A stretch of 64,000 nt of DNA from Plantago elongata (taxonomy: Eukaryota; Streptophyta; Magnoliopsida; Lamiales; Plantaginaceae): assembly GCA_036897095.1 (NCBI GenBank), contig JAYMSP010000042.1, positions 42,797 to 106,796 on the forward strand. Direction: 5' to 3'. Position numbers and translations under genes: made by a program. Each line of letters opens with the position of its first letter. Position 1 is the first letter of the stretch. The notes beneath the pieces are model-generated. The model saw nothing but the letters and a program-made list of their open reading frames with translations, ran no database searches and was not told the DNA's origin. This document shows positions 1 to 11,347 of the stretch, one piece after another.

Positions 1-116
1 ACACTGAGATATCTCACTAATTTTTTTCTTAAAGAAAACTAACAATACACAGGAAAATTTACTCAAAAGTGATCTAAGCCAAAGATGGCTAATTTTCAAA
101 TCTCAGAAGTTAATTA

Positions 117-338
117 CTTCCTTCTCCCCGAATAACTTTCCATTTACTTTTATGGTAGACAAAATCATGCTAGTAGGCCCATCAATTGATTTATAAAGTT
201 TGAATTTTAATAAAATAATGTAAGTGAATGTACTCTTAAATAGTTTCAATGTTTAAGTTGAACTAACGAAGGACAAAAAAAGTAAATGAGAAGTAAAAAG
301 TGTCAAAATGGTAGTAGGCTATAACCGGACAGAGTAAG
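117..338. mobile_element. Stowaway-like MITE in LACS1 intron 1
   Basis: A 222-bp stretch is bounded by TA dinucleotides (115-116 and 339-340). Its ends are degenerate inverted repeats: CTTCCTTCTCCCC on the left, and CTTACTCTGTCCG when the right end is read on the minus strand. Both resemble the Stowaway consensus CTCCCTCCGT. The interior is AT-rich and has no ORF. It lies in the first coding intron of the acyl-CoA synthetase gene. The repeats are imperfect, so the family assignment is tentative. Confidence 0.5.
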
Positions 339-379
339 TAATATTTTCAGAAGCTAGTTTGGGGTAGGTATATAATCAC

Positions 380-525
380 CTGAAAGCATCCCAAGCAGTA
401 GACATATGAGGATCAACAGGAGGATAATCATTTTCAGCCAACAAGTTCCTGTAAACCGGTCCGACCGATAACTGGCCGTCCCGTCCCTCTTTCCCTTCTT
501 CTACCTTAACGGCAAATCTTTTCAT
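380..525 (-). CDS. LACS1: Long-chain acyl-CoA synthetase, first coding exon (LACS1-like), gene runs off left edge
   Basis: The minus-strand exon starts at ATG 525-523 and encodes 48 full codons beginning MKRFAVKVEEGKEGRDG, then VGPVYRNLLAEN and ending TAWDAF. It ends in CAG|GTGATT at 380/379 with two bases (AG) of a split codon. The plant long-chain acyl-CoA synthetase N-terminus (KVEEG...DG..SVGPVYRNLL......P......WD.F) is unmistakable, and from memory the MK-FA-KVEEG start is closest to Arabidopsis LACS1/CER8. These enzymes activate C16 to very-long-chain fatty acids with CoA at the ER; LACS1 acts in wax and cutin synthesis. No AMP-binding domain is present because the rest of the gene lies left of position 1, and 1-379 looks entirely intronic. 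An AG acceptor at 542-541, just upstream of the 15-bp untranslated leader, points to a 5'UTR intron. The family call is firm; the LACS1 paralogue assignment is less so. Confidence 0.82.
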
Positions 526-540
526 TGCTTACACAAACAC

Positions 541-1337
541 CTGAAACAGAGTTTCAAAGCTTGATGTTAGAATTGGAAAAGGTCTGCTGCATATAAATAA
601 AAAATGGGTGTCCATTTCTGACCCACAACCATAAATGCAAGCTGTTTACTAGGTACATTGTTTTGCAATCTTCATCAAACTTGTTTTTGGTTTTGAAATA
701 TTCGTCATGCTATACTATATTACTAGTAATGCTAAAGTGGACCGGTTATTGAAATCTTTGAGGACCAATGTAGACCGTTATCTATCTATCCAAATTATCA
801 TTTAATTGCGTACAGAAAAAATCAAAAGGGATGACGATGGCACGGTCAGTGCTCAGTCAGAGATGAGTAGGTTTGATTTTGCTTACATACGCTAAATAAA
901 TGAAGAAGAAGATGATGAAATAAAAAATTGTTAGTGGTAAATGAGCCTGGTAAATAAACAATTGTCTCTCAGCTCCAGTGCAAGAACCAATCAAAATCCG
1001 TAGAAGAAAGCCGGCGGTTCCGGTTCGGTTTCTTCACCTAAAACCGCTTAGCAACCGGATTGGTCAAATTCGAGGTCGCAATTGGCCAGTTTTCTTGAAC
1101 GGTTTTTATTGGTTCTTGTATTGAGTCTGGGCAGATTGATCCCGTTGTCATTCCTACGTGCATTTGCCCTCCTAACCTAGAACTAAGAATATAATACATG
1201 CTTTCGCCCGCCCACAAGATTAGAATACTAACTCCGCCTTTACTTGTCACGAAATCTTTTACATTACCAAATACTAAAATGGAGTTTAGTATCTACACAA
1301 TTAAAAAATCAAACTGAAAAGGGAAAGACATACTTAC
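541..1337 (-). other. Probable leader (5'UTR) intron of the LACS1-like gene
   Basis: On the minus strand a textbook donor GTAAGTATG begins at 1337, and an acceptor CTGTTTCAG ends at 541, just before the short leader of the start-codon exon. Between them is 797 bp with no convincing ORF. This is inferred from splice-site quality and the nearby promoter-like sequence; no transcript supports it here. Confidence 0.5.
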
Positions 1338-1470
1338 AGATGAACAAAGAAAGAAAGGAAGTTGGGTTAAGATGAAGAAGAGGAGAAATTGATGCAATAT
1401 TTATTGCATATTGAGGTTAGAGGTAATGAAGCAAGCAAGGCTTGAGAGTGAGTGAAATAAATAGGCAGAT
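1338..1470 (-). promoter_or_regulatory. Putative core promoter and 5'UTR exon of the LACS1-like gene
   Basis: Read on the minus strand, a TATA-like CTATTTATTT lies at 1464-1455. It is followed about 30 bp later by a CT-rich stretch typical of plant leaders, which ends at the strong donor at 1338/1337. Transcription would start near 1430. The call rests on spacing and composition only. Confidence 0.4.
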
Positions 1471-2170
1471 TGGTGCAATAATGAAAGAAGATACTTCTCC
1501 TATACTGTGTACTATGTAGCATGTTGGTAGTTGGAATTCAACAATTACCGGTACCAACTTTTCGTATACTAAATGCAATTCTAAACTGAGTTCTCTACTC
1601 AATTGAATTAGGTATTCATCTTGTTTTACTAGACAAGTGACTCCGTTGTATAAACACAGGTATACTCGATCTCAAAGAAGGAACTCGATCTCATCATCTC
1701 GTATACCATTGATCAATAAGTTCGGAACATATCATTTTCGAAGCGTAAATGTTGTTCCTGCAAATAGCTAAGCAAGCTGGCATAGTTAAGGAGGAGTTTG
1801 GCTCCTCACTCCTCCGCATACACTCGTAAGAGTAGAGTACACTATTAGTTGAATGTGGGATGGGAAAATGATCAATCTTCCAACTGTCAATCACTATTTG
1901 TACAATTTTACATTGATGATAATTAAATTGGTGGCAGCAGGTTAACTAATACAAAAACATTTATGACAATTGCGATCCCATTTAGTTTGATTTCACCTTT
2001 AATTCAAGAATAAATATAAATAGAATATACCATATCTCTTTTAAACGATTTACCAACTGAGTTGCACTTCATTATCTAGAATATACCACATTAAATGAAA
2101 GACGGGGAGAAAAATTATTAATGAATAGAAATAACAATTGACTGATTGTAATTAGGTCACAACTCACAAC
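1471..2170. other. Intergenic, no gene seen
   Basis: This is AT-rich upstream sequence of the LACS1-like gene. Short open frames exist on both strands, but none has a recognisable family, splice context or coding-like composition. Confidence 0.5.
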
Positions 2171-3656
2171 TAGGAGTGTATACGAACCGATCGAGCCGAG
2201 CTTTACACTAAACGAGCTTTGTTTGTGAACATTTTGTTAATATTTGTGATCGATGATCGTTTCAAACACGAGCTTGGCTCGTGTTCTGTTATGTTCTAAT
2301 CATGTCCGCGAACGTTCGTGAACAATTTGATCGTTTATGTTCGTTCGTATTCTGTTCGTTTGCATTCGATCGTTTATAATCGTTTATGTTCAAAAAAGTT
2401 CGAAATTTACTCGTTTAGCTCGAAAAAAGTTAAATATATATCAATTTTCAAATTTAATATCTGCAAGAGGCATAAAATACTTCTACTCGTTACATTTGAA
2501 ACACGAAGTTTGAAATTCCCATTACAAAATATGTGTTCCTCAAGTTCTAAACCAAAAATAAAATTTACAACATCACATATACATGTTGGATGAAAATGTC
2601 TTCGCTGGGTCACAATACAACCTGGAGAGACGGAACAAGAAAAAGGAAAAAACTCATTAGAGCATAAAGTAATATAAAAACTACTCTTGTTTAAATGTAG
2701 AAGGACCCTAAAGAGATAAATTGTCACGCACTACTCTTTAATAATCTAACCTGCCACTCTTTATATATTCCCAATTTCACATTTAGCCAAGAGCACCAAA
2801 TTTCATGTTTGAGCACTTAGAAAACTAGCTTCAAGCCTACAAATCACCATAATAGCATGGTAAACCTTGACTAATCCCATGTAGAAACTACGAAACCAAG
2901 TCCAAGAAACAAGAGCAATTCATAAGAATATAAATTATGATAGAAAAAAAAAATCCGATGAATAAGCTTATATGGTACAAGAATTCAATCCATAACAAGT
3001 AAAATCTATAATTCCATTCCACACCGACCTAAAAAGAATCTCAATATAATTCCCCAATCTAAATATGAAATTGAGAATTAAATTAGAAAGTAGAGGTTGA
3101 AAATTAATCTAACCCAGTCGCCAAAAGTTCGTTGGAGACGGAGGGGAGAGGCGCGCGGAGTTGGAGTCGGTCAGTCGGAGGCTCGGAGCAGCAGAAAAAC
3201 GTCGTCAATCGCGACTTCGCGAGCAGCAACACTAACAGAATCGACGGGAATATCAAAACGCCAGCAGAGAACGCTACCAGGAGCAGCTGAGTCGACGGCG
3301 GATGAGGAAGTAGAAGACGGAGTGGAGTCGACGGGATGAGGAGGTGGAAGACGAAGTGGAGTGGCTGTGGACTTGAGTGAAAAAAGTAAAGTAGAAAGAG
3401 TTAAAAAGGGTCAGATTTTGTAGGTATAATTGTTTAGTTTATATGTTTATATATAATATAATTACAAAAGTTATAATTATACACCATATTCGTGAACGCG
3501 AATGTCGAGCCTTAAATAATTAGGTTCGACACTCGTTCGTTAAATAATCATTTATGTTCGTAAACATGTTCGAGTTCGATCAACTTGATAACGAATTATA
3601 TGTTGATCGAGCTTTTTGTAAATATCCACGAACGACTATGTTCATTTACACTCCTA
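2171..3656. mobile_element. Non-autonomous hAT-like element
   Basis: The ends are inverted repeats: TAGGAGTGTATACGAAC at 2171 and, reading inward from 3656, TAGGAGTGTAAATGAAC. They are flanked by an 8-bp direct repeat with one mismatch (CTCACAAC at 2163-2170; CTCATAAC at 3657-3664), the target-site size of hAT transposons. Both subterminal regions are dense in short motifs of the TCGTTTA, GTTCG and CGAGCT type, again typical of hAT. The interior includes a GC-rich 200-bp block (about 3110-3340) but no intact transposase. It is therefore a 1486-bp non-autonomous copy. Confidence 0.72.
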
Positions 3657-4510
3657 CTCATAACAATGTAAAATTTTACATATAAATAGTCTTGCAGAAT
3701 ACATGCGTACATTTTCGATATTTTATTGCGGATTAATTTCAAATTATACTGACCTAAATGTTTCACATGACTATGACCCAGCCATCTGAAAGCGAGACAG
3801 GTTGAGTCATAAATGAAAACAGGTAGTTTGGTTTGATTGCAATGCTAGTAGATTATATTAGTTCCAGATTGGCTAGCTGTGACTGCCATAAATTTAACAT
3901 TACTCATTCCCCACCTTAAGATTTTATATGAAAACTTATTTTATATGAAAACTTATTACTGGTGCGATTAATTATACAACTGAATCTTTTTATGTAGAAC
4001 TCTCCGAACTTTTCGAATTTTTAAGAGAGTATTTCAAAATTTTATAGATTTATTAGTATTATTTTTAACTCACTAACAAAATTTATAAATGACGAAAAAT
4101 CAAGTTATTTATGATGACAAATAATGAGAAATACTTGTCACTAAAACTATAAAGTTTTACTAGTATTTTCTTATGGTTATTATTTAAAATAATTTATTAT
4201 TAAATAATTAAACGTAAATACGAACATATGAAGTTATTGGGACGTAGTCACTGAGGGGGTAAGGTACCAGAACAGAAGGTCCACAATACAGATAATATCT
4301 TCGAAACAACTCAGTGCCACTTTCACTCTCAGTTCCCAACTGGCCGATGCCATGAGTTTGGTATGGATAGTTAAATTCTTCTTGATTCACCTTCCCATTT
4401 ATGCAGTTTATCAGTTTATGTGATAAAGATAATGAATATTCAAACACATTTGTTTCCATTGATTCAACAACTAAACTTAAGCCTCTGCTGGCAAGATCAT
4501 TGAGTAATAA

Positions 4511-5132
4511 CGCCATCCGTGACGCACGACGATGCGTCGTCGTGACTCGACGACGCACCGTCGTGTTTTTTTTCTGCAGTGGTGACGCGTCGTCGTCACG
4601 TCATAAAATTTTTTAATTTATTTTTATTTTTTTATATTTTTATTTACATATAAATTATATTATAAGAGTGATTAAATGTTAAAATGAATAAAATTGTATT
4701 TTTTGAAGTCGTTTTATAATTTATTAAAGTTCAAAATTTAAGGGAAAAAGATATTTTTTTTATTTTGTTAAAAACATATTTAATATATTATAATAGTGTT
4801 TAGAAGTCGAAATTAATAAAATTGTATTTTTATTGGTTGTTTTACAATTTAAGTTTAATTAAGAGTAAAAATGAGTTCGGAATGGAATGATCCAAAAATA
4901 GTCAAGAGTGATATCTATTTGTAAATTTTGAAGAGACGAACCCGTTGATAATTTTTATTTATTTTTTACATTTTTATTTTTCAAGTTATTTACTTTTGAA
5001 ATTGAATAAAATATAAAAAAGAAAAAAAGATAAATTCAAAAGCGACACTGGGCAGCAAAGGCCAAGGCATGCCGCAGGCGCAGTCATATGACAACGCGCC
5101 GCGCCCGCGCGGCGTGCCCATTGAGAACGGCC
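4511..5132. mobile_element. PIF/Harbinger-type MITE
   Basis: A 622-bp element is flanked by TAA on both sides (4508-4510 and 5133-5135), a target duplication of the PIF/Harbinger type. Its termini are GC-rich (left CGCCATCCGTGACGC; right, inward, GGCCGTTCTCAATGG). The left end carries palindromic GACGACGCAC-like repeats, the right end has CGCGCCGCGCCCGCG, and the core is very AT-rich. The terminal repeats are imperfect. A diverged relative occurs at about 18.66-19.06 kb. Confidence 0.55.
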
Positions 5133-5135
5133 TAA

Positions 5136-6000
5136 CTTCATGTTCAAAATTTTCAATTTGTATGTAGATATTCCATGTTCACTAAAATTAACTGATAAAC
5201 TAATTAATTTTATTAAAGGTGTTTAATAAATTAATTTTCTAAATGATTATGAGTTTTGTTTTATATTGAAACAAAAATATCTCAAAATCAACTCCCTACC
5301 CAAGCAAATCATGAAAACGGCCTTCCAGTATGCAAATGGGAAGGACCTCTCTCTCAACTTGCTTGTTTAAATGCAGGTGGACCTGCACTTGGTAGCCCCA
5401 AAATGATGGAATTGGATGTATTTTTTAGATAATTAAGTGAAGTTCAGTTAGTTTGTGCTTGGTAAGATGATTAGAAAAGAATTAAAAAAGAAAAAGAAAA
5501 ATCAGATGGACTCTTTTGCATGATAATTAAATTGCACGGATAACAACAACATACAGTTGAGAACTTGATATTATGGTCATCCACACTAGATTTAGTTGAG
5601 CAACTCAACTTACATCACAGATTGTTATTCAAACAAACTCACAGTATGATTGGCAATGCCTCGGAGGAATAAGATGCCAAGGTCGTCGACTCTAAGTCGA
5701 ACTAGATAGCTGACATTCGGTCATTCGTGCAATTTAGAAACGTTATATTCGTCGATCACTGCACAATTCAAAGAACAAAGGAGTGTTTCATGCATTTACC
5801 ATAAATGAGATGAGATTACAGAAACGGAATCATTCAAATGAAACCTGCAACCATTAGGAATAACGGGAAAGTTCTGAAAACTCCCAAGGAGGGGGGAGGC
5901 GTGCGGCGTGCCATACAAGGCAGAAGATAGATGAACTGCAATCTGGAATTACTATTCCAATCTTCCACCAATCCGGATACGAAATAAGGACTTGGCTTCT
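5136..6000. other. Spacer and 3' flank of the short DUF724 gene
   Basis: No coding region is seen. The part nearest 6000 is probably the 3'UTR of the minus-strand gene ending at 6001. Confidence 0.4.
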
Positions 6001-8070
6001 TTATAGACATGAAAACACAGAGGAAGCTGTTATATCCTGGAATTCATGCTCCACATTCTGTATGGCCACTCTAGCTTCCAACAAATCAGCCTGCAGACTG
6101 GCAATTTCACGATCCTCACTGTCTTTGGCAACTTGAGCCGATGATATCTTCTCATCTAACTCAACCATTTCTTTCTCAGTTCTACGCTTCTCATCATTGT
6201 ACTCCCTTATTTCTATCTCGATTCTACTCCTCTTATCCTTATGCAATGAAATTCGGCTATCAATTTCACTTGCCTCATTATCAAGGTTCTGCTGTTTATT
6301 TCTCAACGCCACCAATCGAGTAACACAGTCTCGTACAACATTAACATCGAATCCATCTACTTCCAACATTGTTAGCATGTCCACGATCTTTTTTAGCATG
6401 CTCAAATCTAATTTGGACATTGTTTCAGTATCAGAGACAGTCTCAACAATAGCAACAAGCAAAACCATTGAACCTACGGCCCCGGCTATACGTAACAACC
6501 TGTCCTCATGCAGTAGACCATGGAAGTGCGGCTTCCATTTAAAAGAAAACATTCTTTCGATCGGTTTCCACATCATATCAATGATGCTAGAAAAAGGCAT
6601 GCTTTGCACATCCGTTAGAAAATCATTCGACGCCAGGTCCTTCATTGATGCAGCAACTTCACCAATAAACTCTAGTGTGTGGTTACGTTTTGAATCCTTC
6701 ATTGATCCCAGAACTAGATCAAGAAATTCAAGTGCATGGCTACACTCTGAATTGTACCCTACACTAGGAAGAGAAAGTAACCCTCCATACGCTGCTCCTG
6801 TCGACCCCTGTAATTTATGTGGATCCGTCTCATGTGTGATCAAGCGGCCTTGAACACAATTCATTAGGTCTCTTTTCCGCTTCTTAGGTGGCCTCCCACG
6901 CTTTCTCTTAGAAATGGATGCTTGAGTTTTTGGCAGTATACTCTCCTAAAAGCAACACAGGCATCGATTTCAAGGCTAACATAAGCAAGAAATCACATAT
7001 GCCACGCATATAGAAAATTTCTTATGTCCCTACTGTTATTCTAGGCTAACATAAGCAACAACAACTAAAGTAGCTACTCTAGAATTTAGATCATGGCAAT
7101 TGGAAAGCTTATGCTAGGCCGTCTTGGACACATTATAAAACTGAGTATAAAACCACCCAAATGTTAATTAGCTAGGCTTACTGCTCCCCTGATTTCCACA
7201 TGTTTACCTCTCAGAGCCTGTTAGCACAAATGTGATCTCCTTGATGACAACTCCATTCAATTTATGCTAGAGGTATCATTCGACAATTGCTGCCAAATGA
7301 GCTCTTAGGCAAGTAAGAACATCCTCCCATCGGAAATACGATGTATAGGTTCGTCATTTTTAACCGTACCACATAAATTACATTATAAAAAATAAAAATG
7401 TAAGGTACCACACCAACAAATAATAAGAACTTGACAATTTTAGTTACACTTTTTTTACAGAGTTACTACTAAAATTACCGCATGATTAACCCGAACTTCA
7501 AATCCCGGGTCCGCCCCGACTCACACATAATGCTAATGTACACGACAACGAAACCGGGGAAAAGCAAAATCATACCTGGTTTAGGTTGGGTGAGCGGAGC
7601 CAGGTGCCATGAACCCAATCCCAGTGAAGCCTAACATGAGCAACCTCAAACTCGTGCTCCTCACCATCAAGGTCATGAAATGCAACCACGCACTTTCGAC
7701 CACCGTGAATGACACGCGCCACCACCGCTTTCCACCAACAATTCCGATAAAACACATCGACTACATCTTGAGGTAGAAACCTGCAATTAGTATTAATAAC
7801 CTCCTGCTCCCCCAAATGAGTTGGTGGAGTCGGCCGTACACGAATAACAGGGACATATTCTCTCAATCGGCGATTACGATGATCAAACAGATTTTGGTAT
7901 TCCACAAGGATTTGGTTGTTTTTTAAGCTGATTACTGTGGCTGTAAAGTAGACATTTTTGAAGCTTTCCTGGTTTGATTGGACCTCCACTAACGAATTTT
8001 GAGCGAATTCAAATGTGGCTCTATCGGAACAAGAATTGAGGATTTGTTTTCTCCTACTCCTCATCCTCAT
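6001..8070 (-). CDS. Short Agenet/DUF724 protein, 479 aa
   Basis: Two coding exons, 8070-7576 and 6945-6001, join in phase 0 across a GTATGA...TTTTAG intron, giving 479 residues. Exon 1 carries two tandem Agenet (Tudor-like) repeats, about residues 20-85 and 95-160, with the typical V.FY..CWWKAVVARV and HWDWVHGTW blocks. Exon 2 begins with a basic AT-hook/nuclear-localisation stretch KRKRGRPPKKRKR. It continues into the C-terminal DUF724 domain with a long charged coiled coil (about residues 385-465) ending near EHEFQDI. DUF724 proteins are plant nuclear proteins whose Agenet modules are thought to bind modified histones; individual functions are poorly known. Unlike the neighbour ending at 11348, which has four Agenet repeats and a long disordered linker, this copy has two repeats and almost no linker. 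The exon 1 boundary may be off by one base. Confidence 0.85.
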
Positions 8071-8149
8071 GTCACATCCTAGAAGAATAGACGCGGAGCT
8101 GAGAATGTGGGTCGTGTCGGGTTTCTAGTTAGCTATGGAGTCTAGTCTA

Positions 8150-9306
8150 GCCTAGTGATGCTGCTTTATCGTGGGTCATATCTGATGACAGAGAAACGTC
8201 TGCTAGTTCAGGTGTATATGCTCACGACACGTCTAAAGGCATGCTCCACACTCAACCAACATCATACCGGTAGATTCTCATACTGTATCATCAAAACAAA
8301 ACGGGAACTTCATTTCGGATATTTTACTTCAATTTAGCTAGTGCTCACCTTTTTGGTATTACACTATTATAATACTACTAATCCATTGCTTTTGTCTACC
8401 GTGTCGATGTTATAGTGCATCTCATCATACTTAGATAGAATGTTGAATTATGATTGTATTAACGCAATATATATTATACTGTTCAACAATTTCAAGCATC
8501 ATAAAATGTGATTTTTAGAAGAAATCTATGATATTCCCTTGCTTCATGCAGTATAGCTCGACTAGTTTAATAAGATTTTTTTTTTGAAGAATGAAAAATT
8601 GTACGTATCACCCAAGGAACACCAGTTCCGAAATATATATCGAAATAATACAGTAGCAGAATAACATGGACAATTAAATCCAAACGACCAAGAGCACATA
8701 CAAAAACAAAAAGAAAAGGGTGAAAGAATTTTAAAGTACTACGATACTCTCATTTCTTCATCTAAACTAATATGATATCGCATGCGAAATGAATTGAATT
8801 CAAACTACATTATAAATTTGTTATGCTTGCCGAGTTAATCAAGACTTATTTTGGATAACAGTTGATCGATATCTTTTTTTACATTTATACATATTTTTGA
8901 ATAACAAGCTCAAACATGATGACATCAATTACAACTGAACAAAATGAAATGAATCAGTTAAAAATTAGCTCGTTTTGTAAACCGAATACGATTATTACTC
9001 TTAACATATTATAGCTCGAAGACTCTGGACTCAACAAATTCAAATGAATTAAGTTTCTAGAAAAATCACATTACAGTACTCTCAAATCTCAATCAATGAA
9101 TGAATGCTTCAGCTATGAATCAGCCTAATATCTCACAAAATTCAATTCCAAGTGAATGAAGTTTCTAGAAAAAATCACACTACTCTCAAGTCTCAACAAT
9201 GGACAATGAATCAATGCAAGCAGAGAACAAATCCCTCAATCGGATACAACAACATTCAATCAGCCAATCAGATTACCTAACAATCACTCACATTTCAGAT
9301 TCTCTC
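8150..9306. other. Intergenic between two Agenet genes
   Basis: AT-rich, with no gene seen. The part nearest 9306 is probably the 3'UTR of the Agenet-only gene. No DUF724-like sequence remains downstream of that gene. Confidence 0.45.
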
Positions 9307-9831
9307 TCAATCCTCAGCATCCTCCTCCAATGGCGGAACCCAATCCTCCTTCACCCACTCACGGTGCAATCGCAGCTGCGACTCCGCGAAATCGATCTGC
9401 TCACGCGAACATCGGAAGAAGACGGAGTATCTCCGATCCTCGAGCACGGTGATTACAATACCCTCCCACCAGCCGTCGTTGTGGAACGCATCCACCTCCT
9501 CCATGACGCGGAACCGGCGGCGATTCTCTCTCGGAGGAATTGGACGAGCGAGGATGTAGTCGACATACTCGCGGAGCGGTTTACCGGAAGACTCGGTTAG
9601 GTTATCGAATTCAAGGAAGAGCTTGCGAGAGTCTTTCTTCTTCGGGAGAGGGCGGATGACGGTGGCGGAGTACCAGGAGCCGCGGAGGCCGTCTTCCTCG
9701 AAGGCTACTTCCACTTTCGCGCCCTTTGGGAAGGGGTTTGGGGATGGAGATGATGACGATGATGATTCCCCATTTTTGGGAGGGCGTGTAACTACCATTG
9801 CTGCTGCTTCTGATAGTTTGTTATTGTTCAA
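9307..9831 (-). CDS. Stand-alone tandem-Agenet protein, 174 aa, no DUF724
   Basis: A single uninterrupted reading frame starts at ATG 9831 and ends at a stop at 9307. After a low-complexity Ser-rich leader (about residues 20-35), two Agenet repeats follow at about residues 37-100 and 105-168. They show GSWYSATVIRPL, LREYVDYILARPIPP, VDAFHNDGWWEGIV and LHREWVKEDWVPP. The protein ends in an acidic tail EEDAED. The spacing matches the first two repeats of its neighbours, so it looks like a tandem paralogue. There is no AT-hook, linker or DUF724 domain, and no donor site at the end of the frame suggests a further exon. It could be a functional reader-only protein or a truncated duplicate; the frame is intact and GC-rich compared with its surroundings, which favours a real gene. 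Nuclear chromatin binding is inferred from the family. Confidence 0.75.
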   Translation of the reverse strand: MNNNKLSEAAAMVVTRPPKNGESSSSSSPSPNPFPKGAKVEVAFEEDGLRGSWYSATVIRPLPKKKDSRKLFLEFDNLTESSGKPLREYVDYILARPIPPRENRRRFRVMEEVDAFHNDGWWEGIVITVLEDRRYSVFFRCSREQIDFAESQLRLHREWVKEDWVPPLEEDAED

Positions 9832-9869
9832 TTTTCTGTTTGATGGTGGTGATCGATGTGGAATTTAAT

Positions 9870-11030
9870 CTGCTAGTGAGGATATATAGGGATTGACGTC
9901 GTTTACTTGCTTGTTTACTCGTGGAAACGGAGATGACGAAATATGATAGTCAAGGTGTCAACTACATGAAATTTTCTACGGATACCGATTGGTTTTGCAA
10001 TTTAATACTTGACCGTACAAAGAGGTGATCGGTAGTGTGAGTTCATTCCGGACAAACATATAGTGTGCATTCGTTCCGGACGTGTTTGTTAAGGCCTTGC
10101 AATTGCACTTGGATGCCATCACAATTCACAGATATGTACCCTGATATGCGATTTGTGTCTAGGGACCTTAGTGCAAATTGGAATGAACAAGATCGGAATT
10201 GCCAATTGCACGCAAACAATCAAGCCATTTTCATACTCAATATGCAATTCAATTACTTAAAAGTTCATATCTCAACTCTTAACATGCTGTTTGGAGAATA
10301 CTCATTGCACTCGTGCCATTTAGCCGACGAGTCTTACATATAAAGGTTGGTATAAGGCTAGATGAACATTTTTTAAAATACAGATTAGGTCACCTTAAAA
10401 TATAACAGTGAATATCAAAATTGACTTATGCACCGTACATCTAACAAATAATGATAGCAATATTTTCACATTTTGGTACGAAAGCTAAAAAAAGAATCCA
10501 TGCTAATTGAGGTCGGACTAGATATTCGAGATTCTGAGGAACTAGGATATTTTTTTACATTCCAATCCCATCCCAAATAAATGATATATATAGGGATTGG
10601 ATGGAATCAGGTAGTATTTTCGAATGCAATATATTTTTCATAATCTTTTACAACATAAATATTGAAACTTGTAATATTTATCGATATAAATGGATATCAT
10701 CCTAAATCACTACTAGGATGTAAAAATCAATCTCAAGCTTATTTTAAATTACGCTCCTTCCTTTCCGAATTCAACATTCAACTTAGCACTCTTCTTTGAT
10801 ATGTGTAATTTTAACTTTTCGTTTTAAATTTAGCGAAAAATATATTTATTACTTTACTATCTCTTTCTTCTATTTTATTCAATATATTTTTATTTTATTA
10901 CTATCTACTCAATATATTTTCATTTTATTACTATCTACGTTACTAAATTTATTAATTTTCTTGATAATTGAATTTGAGGAGAGAGTATATGAAAATTTGG
11001 AAAATATACCAAACCCCCACCCCTACATGC
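9870..11030. other. Intergenic with short AT-rich repeats
   Basis: This separates the Agenet-only gene from the 3' end of the full DUF724 gene. Around 10870-10940 a TCAATATATTTT..ATTTTATTACTATCTAC motif of about 31 bp is repeated in tandem. No gene was seen. Confidence 0.45.
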
Positions 11031-11038
11031 TACTGAGG

Positions 11039-11136
11039 TCAGAGAGGAGTCATTCATTCCAAGTGGGAAGAAAATGTCTCATTAAGCTCAGAGAGGAGTC
11101 ATTCATTCCAAGTGGGAAGAAAATGTCTCATTAAGC
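11039..11136. repeat. Perfect 49-bp tandem duplication
   Basis: The 49-bp unit TCAGAGAGGAGTCATTC... at 11039-11087 is repeated without a mismatch at 11088-11136. It lies just downstream of the DUF724 stop codon on the minus strand, possibly within its 3'UTR. The perfect identity implies a recent duplication. Confidence 0.85.
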
Positions 11137-11347
11137 ACTGTAACAATTTGTTGTTGCATGAAAGTGCCAAATTACAACCCTCGACAATGATACCACTACA
11201 TACATTATACACAACAGCTTCAAGAACCAGCAACCTGAACTAGGGTTCTCAGGACGGCAAGCAGGCCATCTGATCAAAAAGGAAAACAGAAACTACGAGC
11301 ATGAATGCAAACACTCTTCCATCACCAGTAACAGTTGTACAGTTTCT

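Noticed and set aside
3097-3339. 80-residue Arg/Ser-rich plus-strand ORF in the hAT element
   Set aside because: Low-complexity, no family similarity, and inside a non-autonomous transposon; its composition explains the open frame.
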